Shown here one piece after another: positions 7,926 through 19,200 of a stretch of DNA of 64,000 nucleotides. Positions within the stretch are counted from its first letter, which is position 1; every line of letters starts with the position of its first letter. The DNA is from Aureliella helgolandensis. Its GTDB lineage: Bacteria; Planctomycetota; Planctomycetia; Pirellulales; Pirellulaceae. The stretch covers positions 1,178,001-1,242,000 of the forward strand of contig NZ_CP036298.1 of NCBI RefSeq assembly GCF_007752135.1. The letters run 5' to 3'. The notes under the pieces were generated by a model. The model saw nothing but the letters and a program-made list of their open reading frames with translations. It made no database searches and was not told where the DNA came from. A program made the position numbers and the translations under genes.

Positions 7926-10028
7926 ATGGAACTCGCAAAAGTACGCAATATTGGCATTAGCGCTCACATTGACTCTGGAAAGACGACATTGAGCGAGCGA
8001 ATTCTGTTTTACACAGGCCGAATTCACAAGATCGAAGAGGTCAAGGGTGGTGGTGATGGTGCCAAAATGGACCATATGGAGTTGGAGCAAGAGCGCGGGA
8101 TTACGATCACCAGCGCCGCGACCAGCGTTTCTTGGGGTGGTGTCCTCAGCAACCACATCAAAGAGCCTTACCACGTCAACTTGATCGACACACCTGGCCA
8201 CGTGGATTTCACGATTGAAGTGGAACGCAGTCTGCGCGTCCTCGATGGCGCGGTACTCGTCCTATGTGCTGTCGGTGGCGTACAGAGTCAATCTCTGACG
8301 GTCGACCGTCAGATGCGACGTTACAACGTCCCTCGCTTGGCGTTCATCAACAAGATGGACCGGACTGGGGCCGATGCCGACAAAGTCGTCAAGGCGATGC
8401 GGGAAAAGCTCAACACCGATGCGGTTCTCGTTCAAATGCCGATTGGTGCAGGGGAAACGTTTGCCGGCATGATCGATTTGGTCACCATGAAGAAATTGGA
8501 ATTCCAAGGCGACCAAGGTACGGACGTAATTGAAAGCGAAATTCCTGCGGATCTGCTTGAAGAGGCGGAGGCATACCGTCACGCCATGCTCGAAAGCATG
8601 TCGATGTACAACGACGAAATGATGGAATTGCTGCTCAGCGAAGAGCCTGTCTCGGAAGAGCTGATTCATAAAGTCATTAAGGACGCCGTTCAAAACCAAG
8701 GTTTCACCCCTGTATTTGTTGGCACCGCGTTCAAGAACAAAGGGGTGCAACCGCTGCTCGATGCCGTGGTTCGCTACCTTCCTAGTCCTGAACAGCGTGA
8801 AATCAAAGCTCGGAAAGTGGACGACGAAACGCAGCGCGTGTTGCTCAAGCCTGACACCGAAGCACCGTTTGTAGGTATGGCGTTCAAGATTGTAGAAGAT
8901 CCCTACGGCCAATTGACGTTCATGCGCGTCTACCAGGGCAAAATCGCCAAGGGTGAAATGTACACCAATCAGCGAACCGGCCGCAAAGAGCGGTTTAGCC
9001 GAATCGTGCGAATGCACTCCGATGAGCGGGAAGAAATTGACACCGCTGAAGCTGGCGATATCGTGGCCATCATGGGCATCGATTGTGCCAGTGGTGAAAC
9101 CTACGCTGCCGAGCGTGACTACTGCACACTCGAAAGTATGTTTGTGCCAGAACCTGTGATCAAGGTTTCGGTAACTCCCGGTAGCCGTGCGGATGCTGAC
9201 AAGATGAGCAAGGCGTTGCAGCGGTTCCGTAAGGAAGATCCAACGTTCCAGGTTTACAATGATGATGAAACGAACGAAACGATCATCTGTGGAATGGGCG
9301 AGTTGCACCTTGAGATCTACATCGAACGGATGCGACGTGAATACAAGATTGAAGTCAATGCCGGTGCACCTAAGGTTAGTTACCGAGAAGCCCCAGGCGA
9401 GAAAGTCGACTTCGATTACAAGCACAAGAAGCAGACTGGTGGATCGGGGCAGTATGCTCACATCAAGGGTTCGTTGACTCCAATTGACCCAGAAGGCGAG
9501 ACTCTATTCGAGTTCGAAGATCACGTTGTCGGTGGTCGTATTCCTAAGCAGTTTATTGCACCTGTGGAAAAGGGTATGCGAGACTCGCTGGTGAAGGGGC
9601 CTCTGGCTGACTACCCTGTGGTCGGTGTGCGAATCGACCTCAACGATGGTAGCTATCACGATGTTGACTCGTCGGAACGCGCCTTCTATATCGCTGCTCA
9701 AGGATGTTTCCGCGAAACGTTGCGGAAGGCGTCGCCGATGATTCTGGAGCCTATCATGAAGTGCGAGCTGGAATGCCCAGAGTCGTACCAAGGGGACGTC
9801 GTGGGGGATGTGATTCGGCGTCGTGGTTTGGTTGTATCCACCGACATTCGCGACAACGTTTCCTACATCATTGCCGAAGTGCCTTTGGCTGAAACCTTTG
9901 GGTATGCAACCGACCTGCGAAGCATGACCAAGGGACAGGGAACGTTCACGATGGAGTTGATGGCCTACCGCAAGGTGCCTAACAACGTGCAAGAGGAAAT
10001 CATTGCCAAGCGCGCCAAGAAGGACTAG
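7926..10028 (+). CDS. fusA: Elongation factor G (spirochaete/planctomycete-type EF-G1)
   Basis: Ribosomal translocase GTPase of 700 residues, full length. GTP-binding motifs are intact: AHIDSGKTT (G1), RGITITSAAT (G2), DTPGHVD (G3) and NKMDR (G4). Domains II-V follow, with domain IV starting near PKVSYREAP. The G1 loop has Ser where canonical bacterial EF-G has Ala (HIDAGKTT), and the KGGGDGAKMD insertion before MELEQERG resembles mitochondrial EF-G1 and the spdEFG1 group described in spirochaetes and planctomycetes. The gene is solitary, not in a str operon with rpsL, rpsG and tuf. A terminator follows at 10092. Subgroup assignment is from motifs only. Confidence 0.95.
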   Translation: MELAKVRNIGISAHIDSGKTTLSERILFYTGRIHKIEEVKGGGDGAKMDHMELEQERGITITSAATSVSWGGVLSNHIKEPYHVNLIDTPGHVDFTIEVERSLRVLDGAVLVLCAVGGVQSQSLTVDRQMRRYNVPRLAFINKMDRTGADADKVVKAMREKLNTDAVLVQMPIGAGETFAGMIDLVTMKKLEFQGDQGTDVIESEIPADLLEEAEAYRHAMLESMSMYNDEMMELLLSEEPVSEELIHKVIKDAVQNQGFTPVFVGTAFKNKGVQPLLDAVVRYLPSPEQREIKARKVDDETQRVLLKPDTEAPFVGMAFKIVEDPYGQLTFMRVYQGKIAKGEMYTNQRTGRKERFSRIVRMHSDEREEIDTAEAGDIVAIMGIDCASGETYAAERDYCTLESMFVPEPVIKVSVTPGSRADADKMSKALQRFRKEDPTFQVYNDDETNETIICGMGELHLEIYIERMRREYKIEVNAGAPKVSYREAPGEKVDFDYKHKKQTGGSGQYAHIKGSLTPIDPEGETLFEFEDHVVGGRIPKQFIAPVEKGMRDSLVKGPLADYPVVGVRIDLNDGSYHDVDSSERAFYIAAQGCFRETLRKASPMILEPIMKCELECPESYQGDVVGDVIRRRGLVVSTDIRDNVSYIIAEVPLAETFGYATDLRSMTKGQGTFTMELMAYRKVPNNVQEEIIAKRAKKD

Positions 10029-10091
10029 TTTGGCAGGAGGGGCGGCGGCAGCAAGCAGCCCGCACTCTAATCATTGAAGATATATCCAAGG

Positions 10092-10122
10092 CACCACCGT
10101 CACGCAGTGATGGTGGTGTTTT
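10092..10122 (+). terminator. Intrinsic terminator after EF-G
   Basis: A 12-bp stem (CACCACCGTCAC against GTGATGGTGGTG, one G-T wobble) with a three-base loop is followed by TTTT, 64 bases after the EF-G stop. It also sits directly beyond the end of the convergent glycosyltransferase gene and could act in both directions. Confidence 0.8.
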
Positions 10123-10129
10123 GCTGCGC

Positions 10130-11131
10130 TCACTGGGCGAAAGTGAGCTTGAGTACCGAAGCGAGGTCGCCGGCGATTTTTCGCAAGAGGAACGCAATGT
10201 TCTTGAGGTAGCGGGGCCCCAGGCGTCTGGGGTCGGATAGGGCGCGGTACAGCCATTCGCAGCCAATTTTCTGCCAGACGAGCGGTGCTCGCTTGGCCGT
10301 TCCGGCCAGGAAGTCGAAGGAGGCTCCCAGCTGGATACTCAGGGGCACGCCCAGGGTCTCCCGATTGTTCGCAATCCACATCTCCCCTTTCGGCTGTCCA
10401 AAAGCAACCAGCAGGATATCTGGTTTGGCTTCACGGATTTGCTCGAGCATCTGTTCGTGTTCGGCGGCCGTCAATGGACGGAATGGAGGCGCATAGCAAC
10501 CGGCGACTTCGAGCTGGGGGAACTGCTCTTGCAGCTTGTGGGCTGCCGTTTGGGCAACTCCTGGAGCGGCACCTAGGAAGTAGATGCGATAGCCCTTCTC
10601 TGCAGATAGACGCGCAAGTTCGACAATCAAGTCGGCGCCGGCAACACGCTCCGGCAGTGGTGTTTCTGAAACGCGACTACGTGCTACGATAGGGCGGCCG
10701 TCGGCCAGCACTGCAATGCTGCGGCGATTGATCTCCTCCAGCCTGGGATGCTCTTCGGTCAGCATCAAATAGTTTAGATTGGCGGTGACGAAGTACTCGG
10801 GATGACCTGCTTGGATTACCGCATCGGCCAAGGCGACCGTTTGCGTCATGTTCAGCAACGAGAACTCACCATTCCAGATGGGAACTTTGGTAGGCCAAGT
10901 GAGGTTTGATCTGGTGCCAGTTCTGCGCTCGTCCTGGATTGCCTCAAGGACTCCATCAATACCACGGTCCAGACTTTCCGCCACAGGATTCGTGGCGGTG
11001 GTCGTCGTCCGTGGCGAGCGGGGCGGGGATTGGGAGGAACCGGAATGGGCCAAGGGGGTATTAGCTGAGCCGTTAACAATCGGTAGCGGAATGGTGTGAG
11101 AGCTGGAGTTTGAGTTTGTGGAGGATTCCAT
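10130..11131 (-). CDS. WecG/TagA/CpsF family glycosyltransferase
   Basis: Family members transfer N-acetylmannosamine or a related sugar from a UDP donor to a lipid-linked acceptor in surface-polysaccharide or teichoic-acid synthesis. Recognisable family segments are TANLNYLML, ADGRPIVARSR, RVAGADLIVELARLSAEKG, YFLGAAPGVAQTA and FGQPKGEMWIANNR, then SIQLGASFDFLAGTAKRAP. The C-terminus has the RALSDPRRLGPRYLKN amphipathic membrane-docking tail. The N-terminal 80 residues are Ser/Thr/Pro-rich and atypical. ATG 11131 was chosen; a GTG start at 11215 would add 28 residues without family resemblance. It is divergent from the sulfatase-like gene. Confidence 0.88.
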   Translation of the reverse strand: MESSTNSNSSSHTIPLPIVNGSANTPLAHSGSSQSPPRSPRTTTTATNPVAESLDRGIDGVLEAIQDERRTGTRSNLTWPTKVPIWNGEFSLLNMTQTVALADAVIQAGHPEYFVTANLNYLMLTEEHPRLEEINRRSIAVLADGRPIVARSRVSETPLPERVAGADLIVELARLSAEKGYRIYFLGAAPGVAQTAAHKLQEQFPQLEVAGCYAPPFRPLTAAEHEQMLEQIREAKPDILLVAFGQPKGEMWIANNRETLGVPLSIQLGASFDFLAGTAKRAPLVWQKIGCEWLYRALSDPRRLGPRYLKNIAFLLRKIAGDLASVLKLTFAQ

Positions 11132-11320
11132 TTCCAACGACCCTTGGCACAGAGGAGAGCAGGCGATTTGATGGTTTGGGCGACGGCTGCAGATGCAGCC
11201 TCTCCCAGCGTTCACCGAACCCTAGGCCATGAGTACACTTTGTCAGAATTTATTGCGGACTCTGCGAGAAAACGAGCAGGCCGTTTCTATTGCTCGCACC
11301 GGTTGTAACGAAAGTTTGGA

Positions 11321-12670
11321 ATGAAGAACGCACTTGCAATTGTTGTTGAAGGTGTTGGTACGGGGTTGATCGGAGCCTATGGCAGCAACACCGCAGCCAC
11401 TCCGGCGATTGATCAGCTGGCCGCCCAGGGACTGGTGCTCGATCAGTGTTTTCTTGATTCCCGGCAGCTTTCGACACAGTTGAGGAGCCTCTGGACCGGG
11501 CTGCACGCTCGGCAGGAGGCCACTTCGGAGTGGAGTCTATGGCGTGCTTTCGAGGAGAATCAACGCCCTGCTGCGCTGTATACCGACTGTCCGGTGGCCG
11601 CGGATATTGCTCAGCAATTGGGATGCAAGCAGGTGACGTTGATCTCGCTTGAGCCTGTCACCGAGCCGGTGGAGGATCCTGCTGAGTGCAGTTTAATGAC
11701 GGTTTTTGCAGCTGCGGCGGAAGCGCTCGCCGAAGGTGTCGACGGGCTTGTCTGGATTCACAGTCGTGGTTTGCGGTTGGCATGGGATGCGCCATTGGAG
11801 TTGCGCGAAAAGTTTTTGGATCCCGAGGACCCTGTCCCGCCAGCTGAGGTCGACGCTCCGGGGTTTGAGGTCGACGCATCCGTCGATCCCGATTGGGTTA
11901 TCGGCTGGGGGCAGGTAGCGGCAGCGCAAACGGCCGTCTTGGATGATGCCATCGCAGCGCTCTACGCCACTGTGGCAACTCGCCCGGACGCAGCTCAGTG
12001 GAGCCTTCTTTTTGCATCCCTGGGGGGAGTGCCGTTGGGCGAGCATGGTTATGTCGGCTGGGGGAAGGAGCAATTGCACGGTGAAGAGCTGGGGTGTGCG
12101 GCAATCATCCTGCCGAGCGAATATGAGCCGGTGGGCCAGCGGCGCGGGGAGCTGTGCCAATTGCCGGATCTGGCCGTCACGCTGATGCATTGTCTTGATC
12201 TTGAAATTCCGCTGCTGAATAGAGCTTGGGGACGCAATATGCTCCGTTTGGCGTATAGCTATAACGCCACCGCCTGGGATCCCCTGCATCAGCTGGCGGT
12301 CTTATTTACCGCGGAGGCCGACGGGTTGGGGGGGCAGGTCTGGGTTCGCTCCCCGGCGTGGAGTGCCGTGTTTTCCGCGTCAGCAGGCTGCGACGACAGA
12401 TCTAGGGAGCTCCGTGTCGGCGAGCTTGGCGATTCTGCGGGCGATCTGGCTGAGCAGCGGGATTGGCAGGCGGACGCTGTGCCGCAGTTTGTCGAACAGC
12501 TCTACGTCAAACCGGATGACCGCTGGGAGGTGAGCGACATCGCCAGCCGTTGTCCGGAGGTCCTGCAGCAGCTCCGCAACGCGGTCGACTCGTTCGAGGA
12601 GTCGCTTAGGAAGCACGAGCGTGAGCACCTCGCGGCGCTCGACGAAGAGCTTTGCCGAACCATGCGTTAG
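11321..12670 (+). CDS. Sulfatase-like (alkaline phosphatase superfamily) protein lacking the active-site signature
   Basis: The N-terminus (LAIVVEGVGTGLIGAYG, then ATPAIDQLAAQGLVLDQCF) aligns by eye with the first 60 residues of type I sulfatases, where the metal-binding Asp pair and the LGxYG-TPNID motif lie. Later parts also fit: a GVPLGEHGYVGWGKEQLHGEE segment resembles the sulfatase DHGE-W-K-x-x-YEE region. However, the C/S-x-P-S-R formylglycine motif is replaced by RQLSTQLRSLWTG, and the first metal Asp is Glu. It probably is not an active sulfatase. There is no clear signal peptide, so it may be cytoplasmic. Divergent from the glycosyltransferase, suggesting a surface-glycan link only by proximity. 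Confidence 0.7.
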   Translation: MKNALAIVVEGVGTGLIGAYGSNTAATPAIDQLAAQGLVLDQCFLDSRQLSTQLRSLWTGLHARQEATSEWSLWRAFEENQRPAALYTDCPVAADIAQQLGCKQVTLISLEPVTEPVEDPAECSLMTVFAAAAEALAEGVDGLVWIHSRGLRLAWDAPLELREKFLDPEDPVPPAEVDAPGFEVDASVDPDWVIGWGQVAAAQTAVLDDAIAALYATVATRPDAAQWSLLFASLGGVPLGEHGYVGWGKEQLHGEELGCAAIILPSEYEPVGQRRGELCQLPDLAVTLMHCLDLEIPLLNRAWGRNMLRLAYSYNATAWDPLHQLAVLFTAEADGLGGQVWVRSPAWSAVFSASAGCDDRSRELRVGELGDSAGDLAEQRDWQADAVPQFVEQLYVKPDDRWEVSDIASRCPEVLQQLRNAVDSFEESLRKHEREHLAALDEELCRTMR

Positions 12671-12707
12671 CCAACTGGGGGAGATGGGGCGGGCCCAATC
12701 GGTTCAT

Positions 12708-13211
12708 TCAGAGCTCGCGTTTTCGCCATTCTTGGAGAGTCAGCTCCAGCGGTTCCCCAGGCTGACTGGCTGGAATTTGGAGCTTGGCCGTCCAGCCGTC
12801 CTGGGATTGCAATTCGATGGAGATTCTCACTGCCGTGGTGCGTGGGGTGGGCTGCACGACCACGTCTGGGGAAGACCATGCGAGGAATTCGGCAGGAGTG
12901 ATTTGAGGCGGGGAGGCGATTGTGTAAGTTCCAGCTGCGTAACGAGTTACGGATCCCCTGTTGCGAGAGATCGGGCCTTCGTAATCGAGGTAGAGAGGGC
13001 GATGGTCCGGCAGGCGGCGCGCCCCTATTTTCGCGAGAAGCCTGTTGGGATCGGGGAGCTCCAGGAGCTGATAAGTGATGAGCTGGGAAGCGGGAAGTGG
13101 GGGAGCAAGCAGCAGATCCCAATGCGATGGAGTGGAGTCCAATGCTGGCATCTCGTGCCTTAAAATCACAAATCGGTGAGGGCTCGATGGTGACCGGTCT
13201 TCAATTTCCAC
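12708..13211 (-). CDS. LigD 3'-phosphoesterase-like domain protein
   Basis: Small protein of 167 residues resembling the N-terminal phosphoesterase module of the NHEJ ligase LigD, which trims 3' ends of DNA. Supporting segments are RFVILRHEMP followed by HWDLLL (compare FVVQRHDA and HYDFRLE in LigD), and LYLDYEGPISRNRGSVTRY with AGTY. Single-domain relatives occur in planctomycete genomes. The expected first catalytic His is retained in LRHE and the second in SHWD. The start is GTG 13211. It is divergent from uvrA with about 57 bases between start codons, so the two repair-related genes may share control; that is inference. Confidence 0.65.
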   Translation of the reverse strand: MEIEDRSPSSPHRFVILRHEMPALDSTPSHWDLLLAPPLPASQLITYQLLELPDPNRLLAKIGARRLPDHRPLYLDYEGPISRNRGSVTRYAAGTYTIASPPQITPAEFLAWSSPDVVVQPTPRTTAVRISIELQSQDGWTAKLQIPASQPGEPLELTLQEWRKREL

Positions 13212-13267
13212 TGAATCACTTACAATGAAGGGTTTGGCCGGAAGCCCACTCGCTCAAGACGAAAACT

Positions 13268-16200
13268 ATGGACAACGCGAACATCGAAGTACGTGGCGCT
13301 AGAGAGCATAATCTCCAGAACGTCAGTATTTCCCTGCCTCGCAATCAGCTGATTGTATTTACGGGGGTTAGTGGCAGTGGTAAGAGCTCGATGGCGTTTG
13401 ATACGCTCTACGCCGAGGGCCAACGCCGCTACCTCGAAAGCTTGTCGAGTTACGCTCGACAATTCATCGGGCAGCTTCCCAAGCCGAACGTCGATTATAT
13501 CGGTGGATTGAGCCCTGCAATTTCGATTAGTCAAAAATCGACTAGTTCGAACCCTCGGAGTACGGTGGGGACCGTAACAGAGATCTACGACTTTCTGAGG
13601 GTACTCTATGCGCGCGTCGGGACGGGATTTTGCGCGAAATGCGATGTTCCGATCACCTCGCAGACAGTCGATCAGATTGTGGCGCGCCTGCAGGGGCTGA
13701 CCGAATCGAACGAATACATGATGTTAGCCCCCGTTGTGCGCGGTCAGAAGGGCGAGCATCGCGACTTGTTCGAAACGCTCCAACGGCAGGGGTACGCGCG
13801 GGCGCGCATCGATGGAACGGTGATGCGCGTTACGGAAGCGCCTCAGTTGCAGCGCCAGCAAAAGCACGATATTGAAGTTGTGGTGGCAAAGTTTAGCCCC
13901 CAGGAGACTCCCCGAACTTCGTTGGCCGACTCGGTGCATGAGTCGCTCAAGCTGGGGGAAAACACGTTGATCGTCATCCCCTGGAGTGAAGAAAAAAAGC
14001 CTGAAGCTGGGGAGGAGTCGGAGGCCGCTGAGACCGAGGATGCTCCCCCGGTCAAAAGCCGACGAGGTCGCCGTCGGGCTGGTCAGGCGACGGATGAGTT
14101 GATCATGAGTAGTGAGTACGCGTGTCCCAAGTGCGGCACGTCGACACTCCCCCCTACCCCGCAGATGTTGAGTTTCAATAGTCCCAGCGGCATGTGCAAT
14201 GTGTGCGAGGGGCTAGGGCGGCAGTTTACTTTTTCGCCTGAGTTGCTGATTCCCGAACCGACCAAGTCGATTCGGCGAGGTGCGATTGAGTTGCTCGGCG
14301 GTTGGAATGACCTCGGACGCTGGCAGCGGCACCAGTTGATGAGTGTTAGCGAATCGATTGAGAAGGAGTATGGGCTCGAGGCTGGGGAGAGTTTGACGCA
14401 GCCGTGGCAAGATCTGGCCCCCGAGGTGCAAAAGGAGTGGTTGTACGGGACTGGTGAGCGACACATCACGTTTACGTGGCGGGGTGGCAGCAAGCCCATG
14501 AAGTATGGCGGCGCATTCGAGGGTGTGGTGTCGCAGCTCATGGAGCAATACCGCAATGCGAAGAGCTCGAGTGGCCGCAAGCGTTTTGAGAAGTACATGG
14601 AGAAGCGACACTGCGGGGCATGTGGCGGTATGCGTTTGCACAAGCAGGCGCGGCAAATCCGTCTCGAGAGTACGGCCAAGCTGGACGGGGTACCTCAATG
14701 GTTGAACTTGCCAGAACTGTGCGACCTTCCGATCGATCGTTGTCGCGAGTTTTTGGCTGCCGTGGAGCTGGGAGAAATTGAAAAGCGGATTGCCTCGGAA
14801 GCGGTTCGAGAAGTTTTGAATCGCTTGCAGTTTCTATTGAATGTCGGGCTCGATTACTTGACGATCGGGCGCTCCGCTCCCACGTTGTCGGGCGGAGAGG
14901 CGCAGCGCATCCGCTTGGCCAGCCAAATTGGTTCCGGGTTGGTCGGTGTGCTCTATGTATTGGATGAGCCCTCGATCGGCTTGCACCCACGCGACAACGA
15001 CCGCTTGATCGATTCCTTGAAGGCGCTCCGCGACCAGGGGAACTCGCTGCTGGTGGTTGAGCACGATGAGGATACGATGCGGGCCGCTGACTTGATCCTT
15101 GACTTCGGACCCGGCCCGGGAGTTCGTGGGGGAGAGATCGTCAGTTGTGGGGACCTCGGCTCCCTAGCCGCCAGTGAGCGCAGTCTGACCGGCCGCTTTT
15201 TGTCGGGCGCTGAGACCATTCCTGTCCCCGAAACGCGACGCCCTGGAAATGGCGATTTGATCCGCATCGTGGGTGCTACACAGAACAATCTCAAGAATGT
15301 TTCCGTGGATCTACCACTCGGAAAATTGGTGTGTGTGACTGGAGTTAGCGGGTCCGGTAAGAGCTCACTGATCAACGATATCCTGGTTCCCGTATTGCGT
15401 CGCAAGTTGCACGCGGCGGAAGATATGCCTGGGGCGCACGAAAGCGTCGAAGGGGTTGAGCATCTGGATAAAGTGATCGCCATCGATCAATCGCCCATTG
15501 GCAGAACGCCTCGCAGTAACCCGGCTACCTACGTCAAAGTCTTCGATGAAATCCGCAATCTGTTTGTAGGTCTGACCGAAGCGAAACGCCGCGGTTACCA
15601 GCCCGGACGATTCAGTTTCAATGTGTCGGGTGGACGTTGTGAATCGTGTGAGGGGAATGGCTCCAACAAGCTTGAGATGGATTTCTTAGCTGACTTGTGG
15701 GTCAAGTGTCCGGTGTGCGAAGGCAAGCGATACAACCACGAGACGCTGCAGGTTAAGTTCAAAGAGAAATCGATCGCAGATATCCTCGAGATGGATATTC
15801 AGCAGGCGCTCGCGTTGTTTGAGAACGTCCCCAAAATTGCCGAGAAATTGCAGACGCTGCACGATGTCGGATTGGACTACATCAAGCTTGGCCAGCCCTC
15901 ACCGACGCTCTCCGGTGGTGAAGCGCAGCGGATCAAGCTGGCTAAGGAACTCGCGCGTAAAGACACCGGACGGACCCTGTATCTACTGGATGAACCGACC
16001 ACGGGACTGCACTTTCACGATATCCGGTTGTTGCTCAAGGTGTTGCAAGACTTGGTCGAACGTGGCAATACCGTCTTGGTAATCGAGCACAACTTAGACA
16101 TTATCAAAGCGGCCGATTGGCTGGTGGATATTGGGCCCGAGGGTGGGCAAGCCGGAGGCCAAGTCGTCTTTGCCGGAGTGCCTGAGGATATCGTCAAAGT

Positions 16201-19200
16201 CAAAGAGTCCTATACCGGCGTGTCGCTAGCCCGACATTTGGCGGCCGTCCCGATTAGTGCCAAAGACAAGAAGCCCGCGAATGAGCGTCGAAGTACGGTC
16301 AACGCGCCCACTGGGATTACCATTCAAGGTGCTCAGGAGCATAACTTAAAGGATGTTTCGCTAGTCATTCCCCACCACTCGTTGTCGGTCTTTTGCGGAC
16401 CGAGCGGAAGCGGTAAGAGCTCGATGGCCATGGATACGGTGTACGCCGAAGGGCAACGCCGCTATGTGGAGAGCCTGTCGTCTTATGCACGCCAGTTTGT
16501 GGGGCAGATGCCTAAGCCGAAAGTGCAAAAGATTGAGGGTTTGGCGCCAGCCATCGCTATTGAGCAGAAGAGTGTCGCTCACAATCCGCGGAGCACGGTC
16601 GGCACCGTTACCGAGATCTATGATTATCTGCGCGTGTTAATGGCGCGACTTGGTGAACCGCATTGTCCAACCTGTGACAAGCCGGTTGCCAATCAGACCG
16701 CGGATGACATTACCAATCATTTGTTGGGGCATGAGGAGGGAACCCGGCTGATGATTACCTCTCCGCTGCGCTGGCAACCCAATCACGACCCCGAAAATCT
16801 ATGGGCCGATCTTCGGACCTCGGGGCTCGTTCGCGTTCGCGTAAACGGCCGCACCTATTCGCTGGATGAGCCTCCGCAACTCTCCTCGACCATCAGCTAC
16901 GATCTAGAGGCGGTCGTGGATCGCATCACCGTTTCCCAAGCCAATCGCAGCCGGATTGCCGAGAGCGTCGAATTGGCACTCTCCCTCGGTGGTGGCAACC
17001 TCTTAGCTGTTGAGCCACGCGAGGATCAAGAAGAGATTCATTGGTTGGCGACCCGCCACAGTCAGCACCTGGCCTGTCGAGATTGTGGATACAGTTTGCA
17101 AGTCCTGACGCCTCATTCCTTTTCGTTCAATTCTCCCCTGGGGTGGTGCAACGACTGCGAAGGGCTCGGAACGCAAACGGGCACCAGCCCTGCCCTGCTG
17201 CTCGACCCCACTCTGACGCTTCGGCAGGGGGCGATAAAGATGTGGCCCGCTCTCGATGAGACGTCGCAGAGTGAGAACGTGGTAACGGAGTTGGCCGGCC
17301 CGATGCTGGAGACCTTTTGTCGCGCCGTCGGTATTTCCTTGGACGTGCCGGTCGAAAAGCTCACCGCAGGACAACGCCGCACACTACTCAATGGCACTGG
17401 GGAGCGCTGGTTCGAGATTGAAACTAGTAAGAACGTCCGCTTCGAATTCCAATGGAAGGGACTGTTTCCGGCACTGGAGTATGCCGCCAAGCTTAGCCCT
17501 CAATTACGCACCAAGTTGAATCCTTATGTCGCTGAGGTTGCCTGCTCCGCCTGCGACGGATCTCGGCTGAACGCGGATGCAGCGGCGGCCAAATTCCGTG
17601 GCCTCACCATTGGTGACTATACCCAAGGAACTCTGAGCTGGCTCCGCGATCAACTCTCTTCATGGAAGCTGACGAAACGCGAGCAACAAATTGCTGGGGA
17701 GTTGGTGCGCGAGTTGTTGGCTCGGACTGAGTTCTTGTTAGATGTTGGTTTGAACTATCTCTCGCTTTCACGTCCCGCCAATACGCTTAGTGGTGGGGAG
17801 TCGCAGCGAATTCGACTCTCGAGTCAATTGGGGAGTGGGCTGTGCGGCGTGCTGTACGTGTTGGACGAGCCGACCATTGGTCTGCACCCCCGCGACAATT
17901 TGCGCCTGATTGGTGCCTTGAAAAAATTGCGTGACATCGGCAATACCCTAATTGTGGTCGAGCACGATCGCGACGTGATTGAAAGCAGTGATGGAGTCTT
18001 TGACTTCGGGCCAGCGGCGGGACGCTTTGGCGGCGAGTTGGTCGCGAGTGGTTCTCCTCAACGCGTGGCGTTGCAACCCAAGAGTGTTACTGGACCATTC
18101 CTCAGCGACGCGCGAACTATTCCTGTACCGCAAACGCGTCGCACACAAGATCGCGGTTGGATCCGCCTGCGTGGTGCGCGGGCGAACAATTTGCACAATG
18201 TAAGTGTCGACTTTCCACTGGGGCGAATGACGGTTGTGACCGGCCCTAGCGGAAGTGGTAAGAGTACGCTGATCAATGAAGTGCTGTTCCCTGGGATTTC
18301 GAAAGTACTCTCCAAGCAAGCGACCAAGAAGAGTGCTTACGAGTCAATCGAAGGGGTGAAGCTTGTTGATAAGGTGATTCGAGTGGATCAGAGCCCCATT
18401 GGCTCGAATCCGAGTTCGACGCCGGCGACCTACACAGGGGTGTTCGACTTAATTCGGCAACTGTATTCCCAATTGCCGGAAGCGCGGGCACTTGGTTATA
18501 CACCTCGCCAATTCTCGTTCAACGTTCCTGGGGGACGCTGTGAGAAATGTGAAGGCAACGGGCAGATTCGCATCGAAATGCACTTCCTGCCCGATGTGTG
18601 GGTGGAGTGCGATAGTTGTCATGGGCGACGTTTCAACGAGGACACCTTGTCGGTGCAATATCATGGATTTTCGATCCACGATATTTTGGAGATGCAAATT
18701 GGTCAGTCGTTGGAGGTGTTTAGCAACATTCCCAAGATTCGCCGGATCTTGCAAACGCTGGTCGATGTAGGACTGGATTACATTTCGCTCGGACAATCGG
18801 CACCCACGTTATCGGGTGGTGAAGCGCAACGCGTTAAGTTGGCAGCGGAACTGTCGCGACCGGATACCGGTAAGACCTTCTATCTGTTAGATGAGCCGAC
18901 GACCGGCTTGCATTTTGTAGACATCATCAAGCTGCTAGAAGTGCTGCAACGATTGGTGGATCTAGGCAACACCGTATTGGTGATCGAACACAACCTGGAT
19001 GTGATCAAGGCCGCGGATTGGGTACTCGACCTTGGACCTGAGGCGGGTAGCGAAGGTGGGAAGCTTGTGTTTGCTGGTACGCCTGAAGGATTGGTGGAAC
19101 ACGCTGCCGCCGCATTAAAGGCTAGCAAGAAACGCCGGTCGAAGAAGGGAGAGCCTGCATCTGAGGAGCTGCTGCGGAGCTATACCGGAGAGGCCATGGC

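Noticed and set aside
8262-9461. 399-codon minus-strand frame opposite EF-G
   Set aside because: It is the antisense shadow of a highly conserved gene with strong codon bias.
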